64,000 bases of DNA from Adiantum capillus-veneris (GCA_014529385.2 CM043960.1:116880043-116944042), one strand, 5' to 3'; numbered from the stretch's first letter, positions 44,816 through 57,077 are shown. Notes: generated by a model from the sequence alone, not told the origin. Numbers and translations are program-made.

Positions 44816-46290
44816 ATGGATTCCTCCAGCCCGGATGTCCAGCGTGACAATGCGCCAGGTAATGTTCAAATTCTGTTCACGCATGCTCTCTATACATGGA
44901 TTACAAGTACTTTCCAGAGATTTGACCAGCGTGTTATCGCTCTGGAAAACGTGAACGTTCAAACAAACATTCGCTTGGCCTCTCTCGAAGGGGTTGTGCA
45001 AGGGCTTAGTTCCCGACTTACCGCTCTGGAAAATATGGCTCAGTCTATGACTGCGCGTATTTTTGAGGGAGAAACTCATCTCTAGCAACTGTAGACGCGT
45101 ATTGCTGCTTTTGGGTATTCAGAGGGTGGTCCAACTGCCACAATTCCCTACAAAACTACAAATTTCTCATGGGAGGAGAAAGAATGTACGGAATTGGCTG
45201 TAAATAACTGGGTGCATCAGTGGACCACGTATTTTGACCTCCATGGGGAGCATGATGAACAAAGGATTCAGATGATTCCTCTTTTTCTGCGCAATAAGGT
45301 GCTTACCTGGTGGCATGACAGAGAAGCCTACGACGTGGGCTGATTTTTGTGTGAAATTTGAGAGGGATTTCGTCCAAATGGATCCTTTGAAAGCTTACGC
45401 CAAATTGTAGAGTCTTTTGATGAAAGCTCTCTCTTTCGATAAGTATACGACAATTTTCAAAGAAGCGCTCACCTTTTGCAAGGTGGATTCCACGCACATT
45501 GTGCACATGTACTTGTTGGGATTACATGAGGATTTTCATTGGGCCTTAATCAGGGACAAAGCGTCGCGACTGACATCGAGGATGCAGTGGCAAAGGCCAG
45601 GACGTTCCATTTGATAAATGGAGCGAAAAGAACTACAGACCATCAATCCAGTGAGGGCACTTCGAGGAAGCGACCCCGATTTGAGCATAAGTCCAAATCA
45701 CCACCGAGATCTTCTCAGGAGAAGAAAAAAACCAAAAATGCTTCAGTTGTTGATGCAGTGAAGAAGGGGGCTTGCTTCGGATGTGGCCAGACGGGTCACC
45801 AAATCAAGGATTCCCCCAAGAAGAAGAAGATACAGAAATCGCAAGGTCGTCCTTCAGTTCAGATTCACGAGATCTCAGGTATCTCTGATGTCATTCAAGT
45901 TGAAATCCATCATCTAGCGGATAGTTCATGCACTAATTGTACTTTTAGCACCAAAGTGTTTGGTAAGCACTATCTTCTCTGTTTCCCCAGGAAGATCAAT
46001 GGTCACGACGTGACCGTACTCCTTGATAATGGAAGCTCACACAATTTTGTGGATGTAAAATTGGTGCAGAAACTGAGCCTGCACAGATGGAGGACAGTGA
46101 CCATGAGTATCGTGTGAAGATGGCTCGTGGCGAGGACACGGATGTATGGAATCGACTGGTTCCAGATTTGTCGCTCGAGCTAGCTGATTACAAAGAGAAC
46201 CTGGATTTCCACATCACACACCTGGAAAGAGCATATGTTATTTTAGGAATTCCATGGTTTTATGATAAACAAGACTCATTGTATATAGAC
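44816..46290 (+). pseudogene. Gypsy-2 gag and protease
   Basis: ATG at 44816 (ACCATGG) opens MDSSSPDVQRDNAPGNV, with a helical segment FDQRVIALENVNVQTN, the capsid motif LRNKVLTWWHDRE (~45285) and TWADFCVKFERDFVQMDPL after a frameshift. The zinc knuckle CFGCGQTGHQIKDS (~45775-45815) has its last Cys changed to Ser. The protease motif VTVLLDNGSSHNFVD (~46011-46055) carries Asn where D-S/T-G is usual. The protease C-terminus (VILGIPWF, ~46236) follows in another frame. Stops at 45083 and 45092 and several frameshifts. Confidence 0.88.
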
Positions 46291-46379
46291 TATGTACATC
46301 ACTCTCTTGTTTTTTTAAGTAGGACATGCCTCATGTATCTGTGTTGCTTTGTAATCAGAAGTCTGTAAATAATGATTTT

Positions 46380-47014
46380 GCAATACCAGTTGTTACTGCT
46401 TTGGAAATGTATAAAGATACAAAGTCTTCTGATATTGACTTTTATCAATGTGTACCATCTGCTTGGTTTGATTCATTAGTGCTTGGTACTTCTGTCACTG
46501 AATTTCGTAAAAATGTTTCATGTTCTTCTGTTGAACTTGGGGATTCCGACGAATCCAACCTTATCTGAGAAATCATGATTGATTTCAAGGATGTTTTTCC
46601 TGATGATCTACCTCTTGGCTTGTCGCCTTCGAGAGGAGTAGATCATGGCATTGAGTTGGTGGCTGGTAGTCAACCCTTCTCAAAGCAACCCTATCGGTTT
46701 AGTAAAACCGAAGAGAACGAGATTCAGCGGCAGCTAAAAGATTATCTTGACAGGGGTTTTGTTCAACCAAGTAAATCCCTGTGGGGAGCGCCAGTGTTAC
46801 TTTCTCAAAAGAAGGATAACACTATGCACTTCTGTGTGGATTACACGGGGTTGAATAAGCTCACTGTCAAGAACAAGTATCCGCTCCCGCGCATGGACGA
46901 TCTGATAGATCGCTCCATGGCGTGTTGTATTTTACAAAGATAGACCTGCGATCAGGATATCACCAAATACGCATCAAACTGGAAGATGTTCCCAAGATAG
47001 GCTTCCATACGCAG
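46380..47014 (+). pseudogene. Gypsy-2 RT, N-terminal part
   Basis: From the linker into RT: FPDDLPLGLSPSRGVDHGIE (46596-46655), FVQPSKSLWGAPVLLSQKKD, CVDYTGLNKLTVKNKYPLPR (46834-46893). After a frameshift near 46930 comes TKIDLRSGYHQIRI, then GFHTQ at the Gypsy-3 insertion point. The rest resumes at 57078. Confidence 0.92.
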
Positions 47015-49035
47015 TGTCGAGAAATTTGCGGTCTTGCCAGGAAAGCATCGGGCTTATGGCTGTGAGAGTTTGTGAGAGAACTTGACAAAAACTATATGAA
47101 GGAGTTAAACCACAGATGCCATGAAGACTAGGGTTTGGAAAGAAGTACAATCAAAGAAGCCCACCCATTCTCTCTTGCACTCACACGCACAAAGAAAGAA
47201 CACAAAAGAAAATGTCAAAATAACACAAAGATGAAAACATCAAGGCTATGGTCATATCGTATCATGGGTAATATGAAAGGGTTAACAAATGAGTTAATGG
47301 CATTCAATCTTGGCTGGCCAAATAGGCTACGAATTGTTCTTTGGAATTGTAGTTTTGTGCTTACCATAATATATATATTTTGTCTAGTGATTGGGATTAA
47401 TTGTGTGTACAAATCCTCTTGGTTCATAGCAAGATAACTACGCTTACGTCAAAAGAAAAGTTATAGTCTATGAGAGGTAGTATGATGGGATCCGGTGATA
47501 GAAGTATTTCATTGAGCCTTTCTGGGCCAAAGAGAAACACTATACGTTGTTGAAAGTGTATTTTACGGCTAATCCATACGTTAATTCTAATAGATCGTAC
47601 AGAGTGAAAGCGATAGAAATTATCATCATGTGGGTTATTCATCTAGGATAGTATGTGAGAAATGTAGATATGAGAGAAGAGAAGAGAAGAGATGAGAAGT
47701 TTCCCTCCCAAGCCCTATTCTTGCCCGTAGGCAATAAGGATACTGCGGGGAGAGATGTACTTGTAGCAAGGAGAACCTAAAATTTGTAGAGAGGATGAAT
47801 TACTAAGAGTGAAAGAGATAGATTTGGTTAAAGAGATGAGATTAGATATATATATATATATGTTGTATTAGAGATGAAAAAGAAAACAACAAGAAATCAA
47901 GAAAACATCAATGTAGAACACATCTTACTTGACAAACCCTTCGACACCATTATTGATGGAGAGAGAAGAAGAGTGGAGAATTCCACTTTGATTGATATAC
48001 CAAGTGTAAGACCTTCTTTGATTAGAGTTGATCTTCCAAGGGTAGCTTGTTGCAAGAATGGCTAGTCTTCTTCTAGGAGAAAGTGTAGGCTTGGGCTTAT
48101 GTTAATGGCTAAGTACAATTAGGCATTACTACTCACTCCCTCAAGAATGCCTCTCATCAATGGCTTGAATGCTTGAGTTCCTTCCAAGAAAGAAGAGGTC
48201 CCCTTTTATAGGTGAAGGGAACCCCCAAGGGTTTACACAAGAAGAGAGGAGCCAGTGTGAACAGGAATTGGAAAAGTTGGATATGAGTTGTCCCTGCATG
48301 ATGTGGACAGACTGGGGTCCAGTATTTTGATCATATCTCCTCAACCGTGGCTCGAAATAAAAAAGTAAAAATATGGGCAAAAACTTCAGCTCATTAGCTA
48401 CGATTTTCATTTAAAAATCGTTTTCCAATTCGGATTGGAACCTTGTGTAAAAAATTCATCAAAACAGGGTCCATTTATGGCAGCAAAAGTCTTCATGTGG
48501 TCTCCTTAGCCTAAACTTTCATTTAATTCCAAAGGACACCTCATGCCATATGAAAGCATGACATTGCTCCTTGACAAAGTTTTGTAATCATGCTTACAAT
48601 AATGCATTAAAATAAGTGCATCTTTGAAATCATGCCACCTAGTGTCCCACTAGGATTTGATTCTCTCCTAGTAGCTATTTAAAAAGAAATATAAGAAAAG
48701 TATAAAAAATACATAGAATATATATATATTGGAGTTTACCCTAGATATAGGATCTAGCTAGGGTGTGAGATGATAATGAAATAGTAGAAATAAAGAATCA
48801 ATGCTTTTTGCCCCAAGTTAAAGAGGTGGAGCTATTGATGCTTTTCCCATAGTATTTTCTGATGGTAAAGTAAGGATATGTTACCCTTGAGAAAAATAAT
48901 AGGATGAGATAGAAGGCTTATTATTATACTTAAATATGCATATGTACACTATAGGAAATATAATTATGTATGTAAAAAAATACAAGATAGATCTTGTAGC
49001 ATGCGTTCCCACTATGTACGTGTCACAGCACGACA
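47015..49035 (-). repeat. 3' LTR of Gypsy-3 (2021 bp), polypurine tract at 49036-49047
   Basis: Plus-strand view TGTCGAGAAATTTGCGG...CAGCACGACA. The adjacent 49036-49047 is AAAGGGGGTGGA on the minus strand, the plus-strand primer. Small open frames in it recur in the other LTR and are not genes. Confidence 0.93.
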
Positions 49036-49093
49036 TCCACCCCCTTTAAACCTGCACATCCTCCGGTATGTGCCACATTGTCTCTTTGTAAGA

Positions 49094-52000
49094 TTAGACC
49101 TCTTGTACATCTTCCTTGTCTTCTTCTTCACTGGATGATTCCAGAGCTTCATGTTCACTTTGATCTTCACCTGTGTTTTTCTCTTCTTCCTCATCCATAT
49201 CTTCTAGATCATTGTCTCCTCTTCTCTTAAACATTTTAATCCTTTTTCCTACAATGGGAATCTTTACTTCTGTACCATCTAGTTCAGACAAGCTATAAGT
49301 AGCATTTTCATGCACATGCTTTACAACATACGGTCCAAAACATCTTTTTGAGAACTTACGCATGACTGTGTGCTGGTTATCAAAGCTACTATCATACACT
49401 AAAACCCAGTCACCTTTGTCAATTGATTTGCTCCTGAGTCGATGTCGCTTATCAAAATAGTCCTTGTTTTTCAACCTTGCATTTTTGAGTCGTTCTTTTG
49501 CAGCTTCAATGTCTCCAGGTCTTCTCTCTAGCTGCCTTATACGCAGTGCAAGGAGATCTTTCCTACTAAGCCCCTCTTGCCAAGGTAGTACATTCCATGT
49601 GGGAATTGTATCCTCAATCGGCATCACTGGCTTTTGACCATGCATTAGCTCCGCAGGCATGTAGCCAGTTACTGAGCTATGTGTTGTACGATCAGCCCAT
49701 AAAGCATATGGTAACAATTTTGGCCACTCACCAACTCTTCCTTCGCAAGCCTTGGCCAAAGCTTTGATGATAGGAGGATGCCCTCTTTCACTCTTTCCAT
49801 TGCCTTCAGGGTTGTAAGCTGTAGTAAGAGAGAGCTTGATCCCAAATCTAGAAAAGAACTCCCTTGCTTCTTCGGCATCCAGTTCACCTCGATCTGCAGT
49901 GATTTTTCCCACACAACCATAACGGCAAATCACCTCATCAAGAAGGAATTTGCACACAGCTTCTGTGGTCTTAGCTCTTAATGCTCTTCCTTCAACCTGG
50001 TTAGTTAGGTCCTCTCGTGCAAGAACCAAGTATCTCATCTGCCAGAGTCCTAAAGGCATCGTGACTAGATCCACAACCCATTTATAGTGCATGGCTAGTG
50101 GATATGTAGGGTGCAATCCATCACGATGTCGAACATTTGAATACATTTGACAAGTTACACACGACTCTACAAACTGAGATACATCTTTATACATACCCTT
50201 CCACCAGTATTTTTCTTTCAACTTGGAGAAGGTTGCCCACACACCCCTGTGTCCAGCCCATAGACTCTCATGAAACTCTTGCATGAGCTTTACTTGAGTC
50301 TCTTTTTTACATATAACCCGTTGTGGTGTAGCACCCTTTTGTTTAGGATGCTTCCACAAGTAACCATCCCTTAAAAAGTACCCATATGCTTTCCTGCGTA
50401 TCCTCTTGAATTCTTGTTCAGACCAATCATCCTGTTTTGTTAGAGTACTCAAGTACCTTCCAATAGAAAGCCAATCACCTTCATAAAGATCTTTCAAGAA
50501 CAATTCAAGTGAATTAGTCATGCAAACATTGTTACCTTTGACATGAGAGATAGAATAGAATTTTGTGCCTACATCATCTCCCTCATCAATCATTTGTGAC
50601 TCATCTTCATACCTTGCCCTTGATAGCATATCTGCCACTGTATTGTCTTTACATGCAATGTGCTTAAACTCGGGATTTAAGGACTTAATGTAAGAAATCC
50701 ACCGCAACATAGCAATGTCTGGTGTTGAGCAGCTTGTAATCATCCCAAGAAGTGGTAGACAATCTGTTTCTACAACCACACATGCACCAATTAGGTACTC
50801 TTTCCCACTTTTCAAGGCTGTAACCATACCCCATAACTCTCTCTTTATCTGTGGATAGTTTCTTTGGCGAGCACTTAGTACCTTTGCTCCAAATCTTACC
50901 ACATACCTGTGTCCTTCTTTGTCATCTTGCCCTATTGCCCATCCAATCCCTGTAGGACTGGTATCTACTGTCACAATCACTGGCCTTTGACACTCATAGT
51001 CTACCTTTCTCAAAGTCGTTGCTGACTGGAGTAACTCCTTTAGCTTTTTCATGGATTTTACATGTGCTTCTGTCCATTTAAACTTTTGATTCTTTCTAAG
51101 CAGCTGATAAATAGGATCAGCTACATGTGCATAATGTGGAATCCAAATAACATAGAAGACACATGCTCCCAGAAACCTTCTACCCTCAGTGATGCTAGTG
51201 CATGTTTCTTTCATTCTTTGGATGGCATCTACCTTTGATGGACAAGGTTTCCTACCATATGGCCCGCACATGTGCCCCACAATGAGCACTTCTTTGACAC
51301 CAAACATAGAATTTTTCCCTGACAATGTAAGATTCACTTCTTCCAACCTAGACAAAATTTTATCACAATCATTTATGTGATTTACCACAAACCTGCGACA
51401 TCCCTTGAGATCCAAAGCTTCATCTTTGTCACTTTCTTCACATCCTTTGATAGGCAAATCATCAATGAAAGGCATTGTGATTTGAGGAATAAAGTCACGT
51501 AAGACCTTATTCATCCCATTCATCATATGTGCAACCGAGTTGGTTGCTCCCTGTGGCAAGGTACACATCCTTACCAAACCCAAAGGTGTCCTCATGGTTG
51601 TCAAGTCCCTGCTTTCGATTGCAAGCTGAAATTGATCATACCCTGAGTAGAGATCCCCCATTGAGTAGATTGCCCTCCCTGCAAACGCCTCTGCAAATTC
51701 ATCCACAATTGGACCTGTTCCTACATTTCTAATTGTCACCTTGTTCACTGGTTGCATATCTTGGATGAAGCGTAGAGAACCATTCTTCTTTGGAACTGTG
51801 AACCACCTGTTTGAGTATGGAGCACAAGAAGGCTCCAAGATTCCCATTTTGATTTTCTCATTCAGTAGCTCTACTAACTTTGACAAATGAGCCTTTGGAA
51901 CCGGAATAGGCCGCAGATTCCAAGGCACATGAGGTATTGTGAAAATTACCATAGGAGCTACAATATAAGGATCAACACATCCTATCTCATGTGGCTCAAA

Positions 52001-52552
52001 TGCAAAAGCCTTACCATGCTTTGAAAGCATTTCTTTGAAGCACTTTGTCTCCTCCTGTGTTAGAAACTCCTCGCAACCAATCTGCAACTCTTGAAAGGAC
52101 TCCTTTGTGAAGGTATGCCCGATCTTTTTAGGATTCCGCAAACTTGGTTGTAAAGAAGCCTGTTCAATCTTTTCCCTGTTGTTGGGTGGTAAGGGTGAAG
52201 CTACTGGTTTCACCTTCTTTGCTACACTCTTGTATTTAGTTTCAACATGGACTTCTGGGCCAACTGTTTGGCTTTCTTTAAAGGCTTCTATTACTTGATA
52301 CATTTCCATAGAGCAAACTTCCACAACTTCATTTTCAAGATGCAAACTAGACCTCATTATAGCATCAAGCTCACCCATAGTATCTACAAAAGAAACTTGT
52401 TCACACAAACCCAAAACATTTTCAGTAGGCTTTATCAACCCACTCTTTTTCATGCCTATTTGTACATTATGTACATATTGCCTCTCATATCTCTTCAAAT
52501 CTTCAAGTTTTGTAAAACATACTGATCCATTCCTTGTTACCAAGGAGCTCAT
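49094..52552 (-). CDS. Gypsy-3 RT-RNase H-integrase (1152 aa, open)
   Basis: Uninterrupted frame; the first ATG is at 52552 but the frame is open about 25 codons further upstream, so it was part of a longer polyprotein. RT from ~190 to ~370 (LRPIPVPKAHLSKLVELLN, RWFTVPKKNGSLRFIQDMQP) with the catalytic box FIDD near residue 361 instead of Y-x-DD. RNase H around 515-650 (VTVDTSPTGIGWAIGQ, then VETDCLPLLG). Integrase zinc domain ~770-808, catalytic Asp ~826 (KWVVDLVTM), Asp ~886 (ITADRGELD), Glu ~919 (NGKSERGH). The tail has GDWVLVYDSSFDNQ and an acidic C-terminus; no chromodomain is visible. The wording of RT and integrase recalls Ty3/gypsy families that I associate with basidiomycete fungi more than common angiosperm lineages. 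Confidence 0.93.
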   Translation of the reverse strand: MSSLVTRNGSVCFTKLEDLKRYERQYVHNVQIGMKKSGLIKPTENVLGLCEQVSFVDTMGELDAIMRSSLHLENEVVEVCSMEMYQVIEAFKESQTVGPEVHVETKYKSVAKKVKPVASPLPPNNREKIEQASLQPSLRNPKKIGHTFTKESFQELQIGCEEFLTQEETKCFKEMLSKHGKAFAFEPHEIGCVDPYIVAPMVIFTIPHVPWNLRPIPVPKAHLSKLVELLNEKIKMGILEPSCAPYSNRWFTVPKKNGSLRFIQDMQPVNKVTIRNVGTGPIVDEFAEAFAGRAIYSMGDLYSGYDQFQLAIESRDLTTMRTPLGLVRMCTLPQGATNSVAHMMNGMNKVLRDFIPQITMPFIDDLPIKGCEESDKDEALDLKGCRRFVVNHINDCDKILSRLEEVNLTLSGKNSMFGVKEVLIVGHMCGPYGRKPCPSKVDAIQRMKETCTSITEGRRFLGACVFYVIWIPHYAHVADPIYQLLRKNQKFKWTEAHVKSMKKLKELLQSATTLRKVDYECQRPVIVTVDTSPTGIGWAIGQDDKEGHRYVVRFGAKVLSARQRNYPQIKRELWGMVTALKSGKEYLIGACVVVETDCLPLLGMITSCSTPDIAMLRWISYIKSLNPEFKHIACKDNTVADMLSRARYEDESQMIDEGDDVGTKFYSISHVKGNNVCMTNSLELFLKDLYEGDWLSIGRYLSTLTKQDDWSEQEFKRIRRKAYGYFLRDGYLWKHPKQKGATPQRVICKKETQVKLMQEFHESLWAGHRGVWATFSKLKEKYWWKGMYKDVSQFVESCVTCQMYSNVRHRDGLHPTYPLAMHYKWVVDLVTMPLGLWQMRYLVLAREDLTNQVEGRALRAKTTEAVCKFLLDEVICRYGCVGKITADRGELDAEEAREFFSRFGIKLSLTTAYNPEGNGKSERGHPPIIKALAKACEGRVGEWPKLLPYALWADRTTHSSVTGYMPAELMHGQKPVMPIEDTIPTWNVLPWQEGLSRKDLLALRIRQLERRPGDIEAAKERLKNARLKNKDYFDKRHRLRSKSIDKGDWVLVYDSSFDNQHTVMRKFSKRCFGPYVVKHVHENATYSLSELDGTEVKIPIVGKRIKMFKRRGDNDLEDMDEEEEKNTGEDQSEHEALESSSEEEDKEDVQEV

Positions 52553-52620
52553 TGAGAAAGTTTCACCTATTTTTGGATCAGGCGAGACCCTTTTTCTTTC
52601 TGTACCACTGCAATCCCGCT

Positions 52621-53740
52621 TTACAATGGTACTTGGCCAAAACCCATCATTTCTCTATGATCATGAAACTCTTTGCTTACCTTTGGTAGAGGATGTTCTC
52701 TGAGGTTGTCACGATTTCTTTCATGGTTTACACAGACTGTGAGAAATTGGACAGCTCGTTTACCATCTTTGCTACGTATTCTAGCATATGGTGAACCATC
52801 GTCCATTACCTTTGTTTCCATTCGAACTCCCACAATGTAGGGTTGTCCAAGGATGAGATGATATGAAGATGTATCCTGTACAAAGAAGTTTTGGTCAATC
52901 TTTACATCACCTATTGTTACCTTCACACCTCGACATGCTGCATACAATTCACTGGATGAATTGTTTGCCACTTTTACCATCCAGCCATGATCTGTTTCCA
53001 TCGGCCATTTGCACTTGTTGTAGAGACTCTTTGACATTATGTTTATTTCTGAACCATGGTCAATCAAGGCAACAAATGGCTCTTCAAGATCACCTACCTT
53101 GACCAAAGTTTCTGTAGTAGCCCTTGCCCAATGACTTCATGAATAGTAACTCCTAGGAATATCTTTAACTTCTTCATCATCATTTGAGAAATACACTTGC
53201 TTCACTCTCCCACTAGATTGGTAGCATCCTACCATAGCTCCATCATTCTCCTTATTTTGCAGTTGCATCCCTTGTGTCTTTGAGGTTTCCCCTTCAACAT
53301 GTGGACGAGAAACTTCAGCAAGGGTTTGCCTCTTTCTCTTGATGATGTCAATGATCTCCTCATGGAATTCACGCTTTGCAATGCCAAGAACTTCTCCCAG
53401 AGTAAACTCAATCTTTCTATTCAAGATCCTTTCCTCCAAGACTTTCTTTAAATCTGTAGCAACCTCAATATCAGATTGTAGTTTATAAGTTGGGCCTTTT
53501 GTCTTACCTTTCGTTGGCTCTTTCTTCTTCCTGTTGTCGACTCCTCCATGAGTACTTCAGGTGGAGATGCTCCTTGTGTTGAGGGTGTTTGAGAAGGCAT
53601 TGAGTCGCTTCTTCCCCCACTTCTAGAAGCTCTTTTTGATGGTCCTTCATCAGCATTCTCACGTCTGCGCTTCTCTTCTACAATTGCCTCATTTTGTTGG
53701 CATTTTGTAATGTAGGCATGCACTGACAATTAGTCCACTG
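52621..53740 (-). pseudogene. Gypsy-3 gag C-terminal linker and protease
   Basis: Read from 53729 downward: VHAYITKCQQNEAIVEEKRR and a basic Ser/Gly-rich stretch, a frameshift near 53445, then RKIEFTLGEVLGIAKREFHE, a TGA near 53119, and in the same frame the protease VALIDHGSEINIMSKSLY (~53035-53088). The later part has HLILGQPYIVG (~52835-52865). The active site is D-H-G rather than D-S/T-G. A frameshift near 52630 separates it from pol. Confidence 0.82.
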
Positions 53741-54994
53741 GATCATTCCATCCTGTTTCTAGACGTATGCAATCACCTGCTTCATGTAGAATCTCTTTTG
53801 TAAGCTTTCCCTTTTTAGCTAATTGCATGACATTTGGCCAAATTTGACCATGATGGTCACTCACCTCTTCATCACAAAAATGTTCAATTTTACTCCATAA
53901 GTAGCTGCTTCAACTGAAGAGGTGGCATGCTTGGTTGCCATATCTTCAACTAAGGTTTGCATTCCCCCCTTCCCAAAGTTAGTTCTCAAGGGTAGACCTG
54001 CCTCTCTTAAGTGGATTTTACCATCCTTAGAAAAGACAACATCTTTTGACAAAGCATCACTAAAATCATCACAATCCCTTCTTACATGGTCTGTACTATC
54101 ACACCAAATACATCTATTAACAAACCCTTCTTTGGGCTGTTGTCTTTGCCTAGGAAGTGGCCCTGATGGTTGGCCTTTTTCTTCAAGCTTTGCAAACTTC
54201 ACCTTCAAGTCACGCATTCCCTTCACAAGCTCATCTAGCATGGACTCATCAAACTTGGGAGCGATAAAAGTAGGCTTTACCATTTTGTCAGAAGTTGAGG
54301 TGGAAGGACTTGTAGTGTTTACTACCATCTTGTCCCTTCTTCTTTGTCGTTTGGCAAGCAGTGAGACAGCACCTTCAACCTCATTCCAGTCGGTTTTTAG
54401 TCCTTGCTCAGCATCTTTATCTTCAAGAAGAAGCTCCAAATTTTCTTGAAACTCTTTACCTGCAGCTTGTAAGAAAAGATCTGTCTTCTCTGCATCTAGT
54501 GTGGCCCTTTCTGTCCTGGTGAGTTGTGCATAGCGCCGCTCAAATTTCCTAAGTAGCTCTGTTATTGATAGTCCTTGCTTTGGCTTGACTACCCATTCTA
54601 AGAATGTCCTTTTGGTCACTCTCTCAGAGTCCTCCATGAAATATTCCTCCTTTAAAGCTACTTTGAGTTCTTCCCAATTTCTCCCATGCCCATCTTTAAT
54701 TACCCTAATATGCTCTCTAATTTCTGGAGCAACAACTAGCTCAAAGCTTTGAATCATCTCACCTTCTGACACGCGATGCAGCTCTATCTCCTTGACATAC
54801 TCGCGTAAGTACTTGGTTACATCTTTGCCATTGAATTGATCCATTCTGTTGACGACCGCTTGTATGGCCTTCGTTGCTGAAATCTCACTTCTTTCAGTGG
54901 CATGTTATTGTTGCATGAACATTGCAAATGCTTGCAACATTTGCATTGTTGTTGGGTCAAAATGCATACCCTGTTGCTCAACACGATCACCCAT
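53741..54994 (-). pseudogene. Gypsy-3 gag
   Basis: Starts at 54994 with MGDRVEQQGMHFDPTTMQML in an ACCATGG context. A TAA stop follows at codon 30. The frame then runs open from 54844 to 53861 through capsid motifs (FLEWVVKPKQGLSITELLRK, RYAQLTRTERATL) to a regular zinc knuckle CIWCDSTDHVRRDC (~54073-54114). A frameshift near 53885 moves the reading to CDEEVSDHHGQIWPNVMQL, which continues to a stop at about 53732. Close to functional apart from these lesions. Confidence 0.88.
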
Positions 54995-55029
54995 GGTTAC
55001 CCACAAACTCTCACCCTGGCAGTTTCGCG

Positions 55030-55042
55030 TCGAGTTCACCAA
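55030..55042 (-). other. Candidate primer binding site of Gypsy-3
   Basis: Minus strand reads TGGTGAACTCGAC six bases after the 5' LTR. It begins with the TGG required by tRNA 3' CCA ends but is not the tRNA-Met sequence used by the other elements here. The donor tRNA is not identified. Confidence 0.45.
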
Positions 55043-55048
55043 AAATAT

Positions 55049-57077
55049 GTCGAGAAATTTGCGGTCTTGCCAGGAAAGCACCGGGCTTATGGCTGTGAGA
55101 GTTTGTGAGAGAACTCGACAAAAACTATATGAAGGAGTTAAACCATAGATGCCATGAAGACTAGGGTTTGGAAAGAATTACAATCAAAGAAGCCCACCCA
55201 TTCTCTCTTGCACTCACACGCACAAAGAAAGAACACAAAAGAAAATGTCAAAATAACACAAAGATGAAAACATCAAGGCTATGGTCATATCGTATCATGG
55301 GTAATATGAAAGGGTTAACAGATGAGTTAATGGCATTCAATCTTGGCTGGCCAAATAGGCTACGAATTGTTCTTTGGAATTGTAGTTTTGTGCTTACCAT
55401 AATATATATATTTTGTCTAGTGATTGGGATTAATTGTGTGTACAAATCCTCTTGGTTCATAGCAAGATAACTACGCTTACGTCAAAAGAAAAGTTATAGT
55501 CTATGAGAGGTAGTATGATGGGATCCGGTGATAGAAGTATTTCATTGAGCCTTTCTGGGCCAAAGAGAAACACTATACATTGTTGAAAGTGTATTTTACG
55601 GCTAATCCATACGTTAATTCTAATAGATCGTACAGAGTGAAAGCGATAGAAATTATCATCATGTGGGTTATTCATCTAGGATAGTATGTGAGAAATGTAG
55701 ATATGAGAGAAGAGAAGAGAAGAGAAGAGATGAGAAGTTTCCCTCCCAAGCCCTATTCTTGCCCGTAGGCAATAAGGATACTGCGGGGAGAGATGTACCT
55801 GTAGCAAAGAGAACTTAAAATTTGTAGAGAGGATGAATTACTAAGAGTGAAAGAGATATATTTGGTTAAAGAGATGAGATTAGATATATATATATATATA
55901 TATGTTGGATTAGAGATGAAAAAGAAAACAACAAGAAATCAAGAAAACATCAATGTAGAACACATCTTACTTGAAAAACCCTTCGACACCATTATTGATG
56001 GAGAGAGAAGAAGAGTGGAGAATTCCACTTTGATTGATACACCAAGTGTAAGACCTTCTTTGATTAGAGTTGATCTTCCAAGGGTAGCTTGTTGCAAGAA
56101 TGGCTAGTCTTCTTCTAGGAGAAAGTGTAGGCTTGGGCTTATGTTAATGGCTAAGTACAATTAGGCATTACTACTCACTCCCTCAAGAATGCCTCTCATC
56201 AATGGCTTGAATGCTTGAGTTCCTTCCAAGGATGAAGAGGTCCCCTTTTATAGGTGAAGGGAACCCCCAAGGGTTTACACAAGAAGAGAGGAGCCAGTGT
56301 GAACAGGAATTGGAAAAGTTGGAAATGAGCTGTCCCTGCATGATGTGGGCAGACTGGGGTCCAGTATTTTGATCATATCTCCTCAACCGTGGCTCGAAAT
56401 AAAAAAGTAAAAATATGGGCAAAAAATTCAGCTCATTAGCTACGATTTTCATTTAAAAATCGTTTTCCAATTCGGATTGGAACCTTGTGTAAAGAATTCA
56501 TCAAAATAGGGTCCATTTATGGCAGCAAAAGTCTTCATGTGGTCTCCTTAGCCTAGACTTTCATTTAATTCCAAAGGACACCTCATGCCATATGAAAGCA
56601 TGACATTGCTCCTTGACAAAGTTTTGTAATCATGCTTGCAATAATGCATTAAAATAAGTGCATCTTTGAAATCATGCCACCTAGTGTCCCACTAGGATTT
56701 GATTCTCTCCTCGTAGCTATTTAAAAAGAAATATAAGAAAAGTATAAAAAATACATAGAATATATATATATTGGAGTTTACCCTAGATATAGGATCTAGC
56801 TAGGGTGTGAGATGATAATGAAATAGTAGAAATAAAGAATCAATGCTTTTTGCCCCAAGTTAAAGAGGCGGAGCTATTGATGCTTTTCCCATAGTATTTT
56901 CTGATGGTAAAGTAAGGATATGTTACCCTTGAGAAAAATAATAGGATGAGATAGAAGGCTTATTATTATACTTAAATATGCATATGTACACTATAGGAAA
57001 TATAATTATGTATGTAAAAAAATACAAGATAGATCTTGTAGCATGCGTTCCCACTATGTACGTGTCACAGCACGACA
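55049..57077 (-). repeat. 5' LTR of Gypsy-3 (2029 bp)
   Basis: Near-identical to 47015-49035, with roughly two dozen substitutions and small slippage differences in the GAGAA and TA runs (about 55705 and 55885). Terminates CAGCACGACA at 57077, followed directly by Gypsy-2 RT. Confidence 0.93.

Larger units (their letters stand above)
47015..57077 (-). mobile_element. Gypsy-3: minus-strand Ty3/gypsy of an unusual lineage
   Basis: Minus-strand element of 10.06 kb with 2.0-kb LTRs (47015-49035 and 55049-57077) that begin TGTCG and end CGACA. Both ends sit inside Gypsy-2 RT, whose reading resumes directly at 57078. Flanks CGCAG and ACGTT do not match, so the target duplication is lost or never formed. 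Gag and protease are damaged but RT, RNase H and integrase lie in one open frame. The LTRs differ by roughly 1-1.5% by eye, so the insertion is moderately recent. Confidence 0.93.

Noticed and set aside
47135-48410. Pairs of open frames in 47135-48410 repeated at 55168-56452
   Set aside because: They lie inside the two Gypsy-3 LTRs and repeat because the LTRs repeat; no domain or start context supports coding.
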